A stretch of 6,052 nucleotides of DNA. It comes from Actinomycetes bacterium. Its GTDB lineage: Bacteria; Actinomycetota; Coriobacteriia; Coriobacteriales; Eggerthellaceae. Position numbers and translations under genes: made by a program. Below the pieces are notes generated by a model, which was not told the origin of the DNA, did not search any database, and saw only the letters and a list, made by a program, of their open reading frames with translations. Shown here in pieces: positions 1 to 4,974 of this stretch (positions are counted from its first letter, which is position 1; each line of letters begins with the position of its first letter). The stretch spans positions 1 to 6,052 of the forward strand of contig JAEYEL010000027.1 in NCBI GenBank assembly GCA_023403475.1. The letters run 5' to 3'.

Positions 1-908
1 TCATCAGCACCAGCGAGCTTGCGGGCACGCGTGTCGTGGGTGGCAAGAAAGCAACGAAGCGCATCGGCAAGGTGCGCTCGTGCGTGTTTCACCCCAAAGA
101 GAAGCGCTGCGTGGGATTCATCGTCAAGCGTCCCGACCTTCTATGGATGTTTCGACGGAAGGACATGTTCGTATCCATCGACGGCTACGATTTCGAAGAC
201 GGGCGCATCGTCGTACACGACGATGCCGAGGCAACTGATCGCGGTGCTTGCAAACACTTAGGTGTGAACTGGGATGACTGCGTGCTCTGGGTGGGCATGC
301 CGGTTATGACGCAAGAGGGCGACGTGCTCGGAATGGTCGGATCGGTTTCGTTCAGCTTCGTGACGGGCGCTGTCGAGTCGCTTGAGACGAGCGCGGGGGC
401 GACATCGAACGCTCTTTTGGGGAAACGGACCATTCCGGCATCGCTTATCATGGGGTTTCGGCGCGGTATGGGAACCAAGCTTTCGCAGTCGGCCGAAGCA
501 GGTGGCAAGGCGAACGATGAGGCAAACAGCGAGGCGGAACTCGGTGCCATTCTGGTTGCAAAAGAGGCGGAAGACGTTGCCGCCGAAGGCGGCTTGGCCG
601 AACAGGCCGGCAAGGCAACGGCGGTCGCCATGGACAAGGTCCATACAGCTGCGGACAAAGTGAAGCCCAAGGTGAACGAAGCTGCCGAGGTTACCGGCGC
701 TGCCATCAACAAGGGAGCGTATGCCACCGGCAAGCAGATTGGCAAGGCGAAAACCATGTTTTCCGACTTCAAGGACGAATACGACAAGGCGCGCGGAGAA
801 AAGCCCCGCGCCGAAAGCGGCAAGAAAACGAGCATCCAGAAGAAGAAAGCGGGCGGTATGTTCGCGTCGTTCAAGGAAGAATACAATAAGGCGCGGCACG
901 GCGAATAG
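1..908 (+). CDS. PRC-barrel domain protein with repeat-bearing helical tail (5' end outside window)
   Basis: The frame is open from base 3 to TAG 906-908. A GTG at 36 could be called as start, but it lies inside a conserved PRC-barrel strand (TSELAGTRVVGGKK begins before it), so the true start is probably just upstream of the window. A first PRC-barrel half is at about 3-215 (GKVRSCVFHPKEKRCVGFIV) and a second at about 276-430 (CVLWVGMPVMTQEGDVLGMV). PRC-barrels are small beta-barrels found in RNA-processing, photosynthetic and envelope-associated proteins; the exact role here is unknown. From about 490 the protein becomes Ala/Lys/Glu-rich and probably helical. It ends in two 16-residue repeats, MFSDFKDEYDKARGEK (756-803) and MFASFKEEYNKARHGE (858-905). 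No membrane segment is visible. The TVP38 gene follows 111 bp later on the same strand and may be co-transcribed. The domain call is fairly secure; the function is not. Confidence 0.8.
   Translation, partial: ISTSELAGTRVVGGKKATKRIGKVRSCVFHPKEKRCVGFIVKRPDLLWMFRRKDMFVSIDGYDFEDGRIVVHDDAEATDRGACKHLGVNWDDCVLWVGMPVMTQEGDVLGMVGSVSFSFVTGAVESLETSAGATSNALLGKRTIPASLIMGFRRGMGTKLSQSAEAGGKANDEANSEAELGAILVAKEAEDVAAEGGLAEQAGKATAVAMDKVHTAADKVKPKVNEAAEVTGAAINKGAYATGKQIGKAKTMFSDFKDEYDKARGEKPRAESGKKTSIQKKKAGGMFASFKEEYNKARHGE
756..905 (+). repeat. Two 16-residue C-terminal repeats (MFxxFKxEYxKAR)
   Basis: The repeat units occupy 756-803 and 858-905 and share M-F-x-x-F-K-[DE]-E-Y-[DN]-K-A-R. They are separated by an 18-codon Lys/Ser-rich linker. 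Aromatic residues alternate with charged ones as in an amphipathic helix or short interaction motif. A DNA fragment matching the YDKAR part occurs again after the stop codon at 956-970. Confidence 0.8.
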
Positions 909-921
909 ACGATCGATTCGG

Positions 922-947
922 GCGGAATTTCGGACAAGTCCGTTCGC
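922..947 (+). terminator. Possible weak hairpin after the PRC-barrel gene
   Basis: CGGAC (931-935) and GTCCG (938-942) form an inverted repeat flanked by a partly complementary GCGGAA/TTCGC pair. As RNA the inner stem would be 4 bp with a CAAG loop. There is no real U-tract (only TTG follows), so this is either a weak attenuator or chance. Confidence 0.2.
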
Positions 948-1019
948 TTGCTCGTATACGACAAGGCGCGGAGAATGGATGGCCGGCTGCGGCTGGTATT
1001 GCATATGATGAGGTGAAAT

Positions 1020-1826
1020 GTGACAGACGGGGAGAACAAGCGAAAGCATGTCCAGCAGATTACCGGCTCGTTCGAGGCGGTGAAGGAGAGGGCTCACGAG
1101 AAGACCCATGAGGAAGTGAGCGTTCGTGGACATGAAATGGAGAAGGGCGACATTTTCAAGTTCGCGGGGCTTATCGCGTTTTTCCTGCTCATGATCTTGG
1201 TGTGCCTGCTCATTTGGCCCTATGTGCACGCTCTGTTCGAAGAAGGCGGGCTTGACCTTATTGTCGAGCGAGTGCGCAACGCGGGGCCTGTGGGCTTTCT
1301 CATTCTATTGGGAATGCAGTTTCTCCAGATTGTGGTTGCGTTTATTCCCGGCGAGGTGGTGCAAATTGCGGCAGGTATGCTGTTTGGCCCATGGGTTGGC
1401 GCTCTGCTCATACTGCTCGGCTGCGTTCTTTCCAGTGCGTTCATTTTCGTGCTAGTGCATAAACTGGGGGCACCGTTCGTGCAGAACATGGTTCCCTCCA
1501 AGTATCTTGATAAGTTCCGGAAGTTCGAGGATGCCGGCAAGCTCAACATCATCGTGTTTGTTCTGTTCCTTATTCCTGCAATGCCGAAGGATGTGTTCAC
1601 CTATTTGGTTCCCCTGACCGATATGAATATGCGCACGTTTTTGCTCCTTTCCAACATCGGGCGCATTCCGGGCGTTCTCGTTTCAACGTATGCGGCCGAC
1701 AAGCTCATTGAAGGTCGTTTCGCGGAAAGTGCCATCATCTTCGGCGCAGCGGCGATCATCGCTATTCTGGGCGTTTTGTTCCGTGAGCGCATTATGAAGC
1801 TGCTCGAAAGTCATTCGCGGAAGTGA
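1020..1826 (+). CDS. TVP38/TMEM64 (DedA/VTT) family integral membrane protein
   Basis: This is a 268-residue polytopic inner-membrane protein of the SNARE-associated/VTT (DedA-like) superfamily, whose members are linked to lipid translocation and membrane homeostasis; the substrate here is unknown. The first ~45 residues are hydrophilic and charged. Likely membrane segments are at about 46-68, 89-107, 124-147, 175-188, 204-222 and 237-254. Family landmarks are the re-entrant FIPGEVVQIAAGMLFGPWVG (about 108-127), the FLIPAMPKD turn (183-191) and GRIPG (214-218). I chose the GTG start because AGGTGA (1011-1016) lies just upstream, although the spacing is short. The overlapping ATG at 1018 runs straight into TGA. 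The next in-frame ATG (1137) lacks a good ribosome-binding site but would still keep all membrane segments. It lies downstream of the PRC-barrel gene on the same strand. Confidence 0.85.
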   Translation: MTDGENKRKHVQQITGSFEAVKERAHEKTHEEVSVRGHEMEKGDIFKFAGLIAFFLLMILVCLLIWPYVHALFEEGGLDLIVERVRNAGPVGFLILLGMQFLQIVVAFIPGEVVQIAAGMLFGPWVGALLILLGCVLSSAFIFVLVHKLGAPFVQNMVPSKYLDKFRKFEDAGKLNIIVFVLFLIPAMPKDVFTYLVPLTDMNMRTFLLLSNIGRIPGVLVSTYAADKLIEGRFAESAIIFGAAAIIAILGVLFRERIMKLLESHSRK

Positions 1827-1830
1827 CGTT

Positions 1831-1856
1831 GCGCACCCGCCTTCGGGTTCGTGCGC
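1831..1856 (+). terminator. Hairpin after the TVP38 gene, possible terminator
   Basis: GCGCA pairs with TGCGC at the base and CCCG with CGGG inside, leaving a CCTT loop and a small bulge. It begins 4 bases after the stop codon. The U-tract is poor (TTCATCT), so termination is plausible but unproven. The 3' arm is part of a 17-bp tandem duplication. Confidence 0.4.
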
Positions 1857-1882
1857 TTCATCTAGTCGTGCGCTTCATCTAG
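1849..1882. repeat. 17-bp perfect tandem duplication
   Basis: The unit TCGTGCGCTTCATCTAG occupies 1849-1865 and is repeated exactly at 1866-1882. A degenerate third start (TCGTGCTCTT) follows at 1883-1892. The duplication copies the 3' arm (GTGCGC) of the hairpin at 1831-1856, so two alternative right arms are available. Confidence 0.85.
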
Positions 1883-1957
1883 TCGTGCTCTTCGTCGGGT
1901 TCGGGTTTGTGCTCGTCTTCATCTTCGGACTTGTGTTCGCGATATGCGCTACGTTTA

Positions 1958-1976
1958 CGAAACCGTGACGGTTTCG
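1958..1976. promoter_or_regulatory. Perfect 19-bp palindrome, possible operator or hairpin
   Basis: CGAAACCGT (1958-1966), a central G, and ACGGTTTCG (1968-1976) are perfectly complementary. As RNA it would give 7-8 bp with a small loop, with no U-tract on either side. A protein-binding site is therefore as likely as a terminator. Confidence 0.4.
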
Positions 1977-2029
1977 CTTCGGCGGCGGTAGGGTAGCTAC
2001 TATATTGCTGTTCAAGTTCTATCGTGTCC

Positions 2030-2116
2030 GTTTCGGAGACGCTGTCTAATTCGGGTTCGTTTCGGAAAAGCTGCCCGTTTCGGAAGGGTTGAAAACGAAA
2101 AGCTTCGGAAGGGCTG
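2030..2116. repeat. Four imperfect 15-bp direct repeats upstream of the TM2 gene
   Basis: Copies lie at 2030-2044, 2059-2073, 2077-2091 and 2102-2116, with approximate consensus GTTTCGGARRRGYTG. Start-to-start spacings are 29, 18 and 25 bp, so this is not a simple tandem array. The last copy ends 23 bp before the TM2 start codon. Read on the minus strand the copies fall in different frames, so the repetition is at DNA or RNA level rather than a protein repeat. Confidence 0.6.
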
Positions 2117-2123
2117 AAAGTTG

Positions 2124-2130
2124 AAAGAGG
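2124..2130 (+). promoter_or_regulatory. Ribosome-binding site of the TM2 gene
   Basis: AAAGAGG lies 9 bases before ATG 2140 and supports that start codon. Confidence 0.6.
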
Positions 2131-2139
2131 TCGCTGAAC

Positions 2140-2949
2140 ATGAATTCCACTACTGAGTCGAATGTGAGTCAAAACGACGTTAAAGTAAGCATCGAAGACG
2201 AGATAGCCGCAGCAGAAAAGGAGCTTGAGGCCGCGCAAGCGCGGGTTGCCGAACTAAAGGCGAAGTCTTCGCCTGCAAGTTCGCCGCAATCGGGTCAATC
2301 TGAGCCTGGTCAACAAGCGCAGCCGCAGTCGAGCGAGCCTGCATCCAGCCAGCAAGCGCAGCCGAGCGTCTCGCCGAAGTTTCAGCCGCAGCCGCAACAG
2401 CAGCCGTCCGCTTCGCCGCAGTCGCCTGCTTCATCGCAAGGATATCAGCAGCCAAGCTATGCGCGCCCTTATCAGCCGGCTTCGTATCAGTCCGGCCAGC
2501 CGGCATATCAGCAGCAGACGGCAGCTCAACCGTCGTCGTACTGGCAGGCGCCCAATCAGGCTGCCGGTCAGGTTGCCGGTCAAGCTGCTGATCAGCCTTT
2601 CGGTCAGGCGCACCCTTATCAGCAGCCGGCATACACCTACCAGCAGCCCAGCCAGCCCCCCTACGCGCAGCCTGCCTACGCGCAGCCCGTCGCCTATTCC
2701 AAAGATCACGTGGCAGCAGGCTTGCTCGCTATTTTCCTTGGGGCATTGGGTATCCACAAATTCTATTTGGGATACAACACCGCCGGCTTCATAATGCTTG
2801 CCATTTCCGTTGCGGCCAGCTTTATCACTTTTGGAGCCGCCGCTGTTGTTATGGCCATCATCGCCATTATCGAGGGCATCATTTACCTTACCAAGTCGCA
2901 AACCGAATTCGAGCAGATATACGTTTTCAACAAGAAGGAATGGTTCTAG
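2140..2949 (+). CDS. TM2-domain membrane protein with coiled coil and Gln/Pro/Ser-rich linker
   Basis: The product is 269 residues with three regions. Residues about 17-42 (EDEIAAAEKELEAAQARVAE) form a short predicted coiled coil. Residues about 43-185 are a low-complexity linker rich in Gln, Pro, Ser, Ala and Tyr, with recurring QP, YQQP and YAQP units. Residues about 188-262 are a TM2 domain: KDHVAAGLLAIFLGALGIHK opens it, FYLGY is the conserved turn between the two membrane segments, and the second segment ends in EGIIYL. A short cytoplasmic-looking tail ends in KKEWF. TM2 proteins are membrane proteins of mostly unknown function; bacterial ones often carry extra disordered N-terminal regions like this. 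The ATG at 2140 has an upstream AAAGAGG. The gene appears to stand alone. No lipobox or signal peptide is visible. The domain call is strong; the role is unknown. Confidence 0.88.
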   Translation: MNSTTESNVSQNDVKVSIEDEIAAAEKELEAAQARVAELKAKSSPASSPQSGQSEPGQQAQPQSSEPASSQQAQPSVSPKFQPQPQQQPSASPQSPASSQGYQQPSYARPYQPASYQSGQPAYQQQTAAQPSSYWQAPNQAAGQVAGQAADQPFGQAHPYQQPAYTYQQPSQPPYAQPAYAQPVAYSKDHVAAGLLAIFLGALGIHKFYLGYNTAGFIMLAISVAASFITFGAAAVVMAIIAIIEGIIYLTKSQTEFEQIYVFNKKEWF

Positions 2950-3049
2950 CGCGGTTTCGAAAAAGCCTTTGTGGTTGCTTTTGCAAAAATATACTTTGAA
3001 CTGCGAAAATAGGCTGTATTCTCTGTTTTTTTCGTGCGTGGTTGCGCCC

Positions 3050-3082
3050 TTGACGATGCATCGCTCATGTAGAGCACGTCAA
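3050..3082. repeat. Inverted repeat TTGACG...CGTCAA
   Basis: TTGACG (3050-3055) is complementary to CGTCAA (3077-3082). The stem can be extended by TGC/GCA after a one-base bulge, giving about 9 bp around a 14-base loop. Alternatively GCTC/GAGC forms an inner stem. No U-tract follows. Confidence 0.35.
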
Positions 3083-3140
3083 ATTGAGTGATGGTTGTAT
3101 AAGGGTGGTGTTTGCCGCAGATATGTGGTGCTCGTTCATA

Positions 3141-3169
3141 TTGACGGTTTTCTATTTTTGCAATACAAT
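3141..3169 (+). promoter_or_regulatory. Sigma70-type promoter of the toxin-antitoxin operon
   Basis: TTGACG (3141-3146) and TACAAT (3164-3169) are separated by exactly 17 bases, each with one mismatch to consensus. Transcription would start near 3176, giving a leader of about 20 bases before the AGGGGG ribosome-binding site and ATG 3196. This is the best promoter in the window. Confidence 0.75.
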
Positions 3170-3184
3170 TATGCAATGCGAAAA

Positions 3185-3190
3185 AGGGGG
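3185..3190 (+). promoter_or_regulatory. Ribosome-binding site of the broken toxin gene
   Basis: AGGGGG lies 5 bases before ATG 3196. It fixes that ATG as the ancestral start even though the next codon is TAG. Confidence 0.6.
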
Positions 3191-3195
3191 AATCG

Positions 3196-3461
3196 ATGTA
3201 GAGAGTTAGAGCACACAGGAGAGTGCACCTTAGGCATCCCGAACTCGAGGATGCAGATGTGATAACAGCATGGGAAGGTGCCATGATGTCGGCTCCTAGG
3301 ATTCTCAAGAACCCAGATGAATACGTTTCCCTCGGATTCGACGGCAAGGAAGGCTCATAGAGATGGTCGCCGCAAGGGATGAAGCGGGCAGATGGATCAT
3401 ATTCCACGCAACAACGCCGCCATCCGAAAAAACCTTCGAGGAATTCGGGATAGGAAGATGA
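3196..3461 (+). pseudogene. Toxin gene of a TA pair, disrupted by a nonsense codon and a frameshift
   Basis: ATG 3196 follows an AGGGGG site but is followed at once by TAG (3199-3201). The same frame then encodes RVRAHRRVHLRHPELEDADV, continues through ITAWEGAMMSAPRILKNPDE and YVSLGFDGK, and ends at TAG 3358-3360. The rest continues in another frame from about 3351: RLIEMVAARDEAGRWIIFHA, then TTPPSEKTFEEFGIGR and TGA 3459-3461. The two halves join naturally if one base is restored near 3349-3354 (GKE-RLIEM). Restored length would be about 88 residues, typical of a small toxin. The strand pattern GFDGKxRLIEMVA...GRWIIFHA followed by TPPS recalls small RelE/BrnT-like toxins, but I cannot name the family with certainty. 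The stop overlaps the antitoxin start region (ATGATGA), as in coupled TA operons. A GTG at 3223 is a possible rescue start, but its AGGAG is only one base away and it would lose strand 1. Sequencing error is an alternative explanation for the indel, less so for both lesions. Confidence 0.75.
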
Positions 3462-3466
3462 TGAGC

Positions 3467-3736
3467 ATGGAGTTCAAAGACAGAAGCGGGGAGGTTATCA
3501 CGGACGAGCGCTTCGATGCCATGGCGGAAGAGTACGAGGCCGGAACTTGGGGTGGTATCGGAGAAATAACCATGGGAAGGCCGAAACTTTATGACGAGGA
3601 TCTTGAAACCGTTTCGTTCCGGCTGCCTAAGTCTCGCATTGCGGCGGTAGAGGCTGTTGCGAAGAGGCGCGGGGAATCGAAGTCCGACTTCTACAGGAAA
3701 GCGGTGGACAGGGCGCTGCTGCTAGCGGAAGCATAG
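3467..3736 (+). CDS. Ribbon-helix-helix (CopG-like) antitoxin
   Basis: The protein is about 89 residues if started at ATG 3467 (MEFKDRSGEVITDERFDAMA). In-frame ATGs at 3458 and 3461 and a far upstream one at 3392 also exist. I prefer 3467 because AGGAAG (3452-3457) is 9 bases away and the N-terminus reads like a natural antitoxin start; the 3392 start would translate toxin-coding DNA in the wrong frame. The N-terminal half is acidic and probably wraps the toxin. The C-terminal half is the ribbon-helix-helix DNA-binding module: beta strand ETVSFRLPKS, helix RIAAVEAVAKRRG, then ESKSDFYRKAVDRALL. Toxin-first order with a C-terminal RHH resembles BrnT/BrnA-type operons (inference). It would bind toxin and repress the promoter at 3141-3169. 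The toxin upstream is broken, so this may be an orphan antitoxin or simply a transcriptional repressor now. Confidence 0.82.
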   Translation: MEFKDRSGEVITDERFDAMAEEYEAGTWGGIGEITMGRPKLYDEDLETVSFRLPKSRIAAVEAVAKRRGESKSDFYRKAVDRALLLAEA

Positions 3737-3800
3737 CTGGAACAGGATCTCGCGCTTGCCGGCATTGCGTAATGGGCGCACCGGGCGCAGATAAGCATCT

Positions 3801-3838
3801 GGGTGCAGCACCCTTTCAGGGGTTTTCCTGTGGAAGGG
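3801..3838 (+). terminator. Tandem hairpins after the antitoxin, possible terminator
   Basis: GGGTGC-A-GCACCC (3801-3813) is a perfect 13-bp palindrome followed by TTT. Using its right end instead, CCCTT (3811-3815) pairs with AAGGG (3834-3838) and CAGG (3817-3820) with CCTG (3827-3830) around a GGTTTT loop. The two structures share 3811-3813 and are mutually exclusive. GCGTTTTTTCGC follows at 3850-3861. Termination after the antitoxin is plausible; an operator is the alternative for the palindrome. Confidence 0.35.
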
Positions 3839-3861
3839 AAGAAGGGGTGGCGTTTTTTCGC

Positions 3862-3867
3862 TAGAAT
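3862..3867 (+). promoter_or_regulatory. Candidate -10 box of the aldolase gene
   Basis: TAGAAT differs from TATAAT at one position. No recognisable -35 lies 16-18 bases upstream (AAGAAG region), so the promoter is weakly supported. Transcription from here would give a leader of roughly 60 bases containing the hairpin at 3880-3904. Confidence 0.35.
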
Positions 3868-3879
3868 AGATGCATCTTT

Positions 3880-3904
3880 CGCCCGTGCGCAAGCGTTGCG
3901 GGCG
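3880..3904 (+). promoter_or_regulatory. GC-rich hairpin in the aldolase leader
   Basis: CGCCCG (3880-3885) pairs with CGGGCG (3899-3904), and an inner GCG/CGT (one G-U pair) closes on a CAAG loop. It lies between the candidate -10 box and the ribosome-binding site. It is followed by TTTCGCG, so it could be an mRNA-stabilising 5' structure or an attenuator. Confidence 0.4.
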
Positions 3905-3923
3905 TTTCGCGACATATCTCTTT

Positions 3924-3930
3924 AAGGAGG
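3924..3930 (+). promoter_or_regulatory. Strong ribosome-binding site of the aldolase gene
   Basis: AAGGAGG, a full anti-16S match, lies 6 bases before ATG 3937. This suggests high translation, as expected for a glycolytic enzyme. Confidence 0.85.
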
Positions 3931-3936
3931 ATCAAC

Positions 3937-4881
3937 ATGCCCACCATTACTCGTGATCAGGTGAAGGTTCCTGCAGACGTGATGCCGGAATCGCGTGACG
4001 AGTACATCGAGAACTACTTGAAGGCAACGCGCGGCACGGGGCGTCTCATGCTGTTTGCGTGCGACCAGAAAATCGAGCATCTGAACAAAGACTTCTACGG
4101 CGAAAACATCGACATCGCCGATGCCGAGCCGGAGCACCTGTTCCAAATTGGCCGCCAAGGGGTTGTTGGCGTGTTGGCCGGCCAGCGTGGGCTCATTGCC
4201 CAATATGCCGCAGATTATCCGGAAATCAACTATCTTGTGAAGATGAACTCCAAGACGAACCTCGTCAAGACGAGCCAAGACGACCCCTATTCGCCGCAGT
4301 TGTACGACTTGGATGCCGTGCTGGCCATGCGCGAAGCGGGCGTGAACATCGTCGGCTTGGGCTACACCATCTATCTTGGCAGCGAATACGAATCGACCAT
4401 GATGGCGGAAGCCGGCCAGCTTATCGCTCAGGCGCATGCGAACGGCCTTTTGGTGGTACTGTGGATATATCCGCGTGGCAAGGCTGTTTCCGCAGAGAAA
4501 GACCCCGACCTCATTGCTGGCGCTGCGGGCGTGGCGCTGTGCCTTGGGGCCGACTTCGTGAAGGTGAACCCGCCGAAGCCGGAAGGCGAAGACACGCGTA
4601 CTCCCGCCGAGGCGTTGAAGATTGCATCCATGGCAGCTGGCCGCACGGGCTTGGTGTGCGCCGGCGGCTCTACGGTGGACGCCCCCACGTTTCTCACGCA
4701 GCTGCACGACCAGATTCACATCGGTGGCGCCTGCGGCAACGCAACGGGTCGCAACATCCACCAGCGCTCGCTTGACGAAGCCGTGCGCCTGACCAAGGCC
4801 ATTAGCGCCATCACGTTGGCCGACTACTCGGTCGAGGATGCGCTGGCCGTGTTCAACGGCGAAAAGGACTTCGCGCTGTAA
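3937..4881 (+). CDS. Class I fructose-bisphosphate aldolase (DhnA/DeoC superfamily)
   Basis: The 314-residue protein is a TIM-barrel lyase predicted to cleave fructose 1,6-bisphosphate into glyceraldehyde 3-phosphate and dihydroxyacetone phosphate, or run the reverse in gluconeogenesis, via a Schiff-base lysine in the cytoplasm. Visible landmarks are FACDQKIEHLNKDFYGE (40-56) in the position of the archaeal-type D-H-G-E-H loop; LVKMNSKTNLVK (100-111); GYTIYLGSEYE (142-152); WIYPRGKAVS (176-185), whose Tyr178 matches the catalytic tyrosine of archaeal class I aldolases; and LGADFVKVNPPKP (203-215), where Lys209 is the candidate Schiff-base residue. CAGGS (241-245) and GNATGRN (267-273) resemble the phosphate-binding loops. 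Length fits this bacterial/archaeal subgroup. The start has a full AAGGAGG. It is monocistronic by context and converges on tRNA-Leu. Activity on another ketose phosphate cannot be excluded. Confidence 0.88.
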   Translation: MPTITRDQVKVPADVMPESRDEYIENYLKATRGTGRLMLFACDQKIEHLNKDFYGENIDIADAEPEHLFQIGRQGVVGVLAGQRGLIAQYAADYPEINYLVKMNSKTNLVKTSQDDPYSPQLYDLDAVLAMREAGVNIVGLGYTIYLGSEYESTMMAEAGQLIAQAHANGLLVVLWIYPRGKAVSAEKDPDLIAGAAGVALCLGADFVKVNPPKPEGEDTRTPAEALKIASMAAGRTGLVCAGGSTVDAPTFLTQLHDQIHIGGACGNATGRNIHQRSLDEAVRLTKAISAITLADYSVEDALAVFNGEKDFAL

Positions 4882-4924
4882 GGTTTTCAGAAGCGTGCTT
4901 TCGGAAGAAAAGAGCTCTTTGCAA

Positions 4925-4964
4925 AAGAGTCCCCTGCTGCAGTTCGCGGAAACAGGGGGCTCTT
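4925..4964. terminator. Bidirectional terminator between aldolase and tRNA-Leu
   Basis: AAGAGTCCCCTG (4925-4936) pairs with CAGGGGGCTCTT (4953-4964), giving 12 bp with one G-U pair and a 16-base loop. On the minus strand the stem is followed by TTTTGC, a good fit for the tRNA transcript. On the plus strand only GCTTTG follows. It sits between two converging genes. A neighbouring palindrome AAAGAGCTCTTT (4909-4920) offers an alternative pairing with AAAAGAG (4923-4929). Confidence 0.7.
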
Positions 4965-4974
4965 GCTTTGCGGA

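Larger units (their letters stand above)
1827..2139. other. Intergenic region with palindrome and direct repeats
   Basis: I see no supportable gene in these 313 bases. They contain the hairpin and tandem repeat at the left end, a perfect 19-bp palindrome (1958-1976), four imperfect 15-bp repeats (2030-2116) and the TM2 gene's ribosome-binding site. No convincing -35/-10 pair was found; TATATT at 2001-2006 and TCTAAT at 2045-2050 are the only -10-like strings. A minus-strand frame is open through most of the region, but it has no credible start. Confidence 0.6.
2950..3195. other. AT-richer intergenic spacer before the toxin-antitoxin operon
   Basis: These 246 bases are visibly poorer in GC than the flanking genes and contain runs of T and A (for example 3025-3032). 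Weak stem-loops are AAAAGC/GCTTTT (2961-2966/2977-2982) and a TTGACG/CGTCAA pair (3050-3082). Neither is a clear terminator for the TM2 gene. The right end holds the promoter at 3141-3169. The composition fits a horizontally acquired junction, but that is inference. Confidence 0.5.

Noticed and set aside
185..1229. Two long minus-strand frames opposite the PRC-barrel gene
   Set aside because: They are antisense to a gene with clear domain and repeat structure and show no domain or start signal of their own.
1879..2238. Minus-strand frame of 119 codons with an acidic tail (KSEDEDEHKPEPDEEHD)
   Set aside because: It starts at a TTG inside the TM2 gene with no ribosome-binding site, shows no recognisable domain, and its composition follows the nucleotide repeats in the leader. 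The acidic tail is curious, so a decayed gene cannot be fully excluded.
3343..3362. Programmed ribosomal frameshift in the toxin gene
   Set aside because: No X-XXY-YYZ slippery heptamer or obvious downstream pseudoknot, and the stop at codon 2 would block translation anyway. Simple decay is the better explanation.
3392..3466. Upstream extension of the antitoxin to ATG 3392
   Set aside because: It would translate toxin-coding DNA in the wrong frame and has no ribosome-binding site; the start near 3467 fits AGGAAG and the overlap with the toxin stop.
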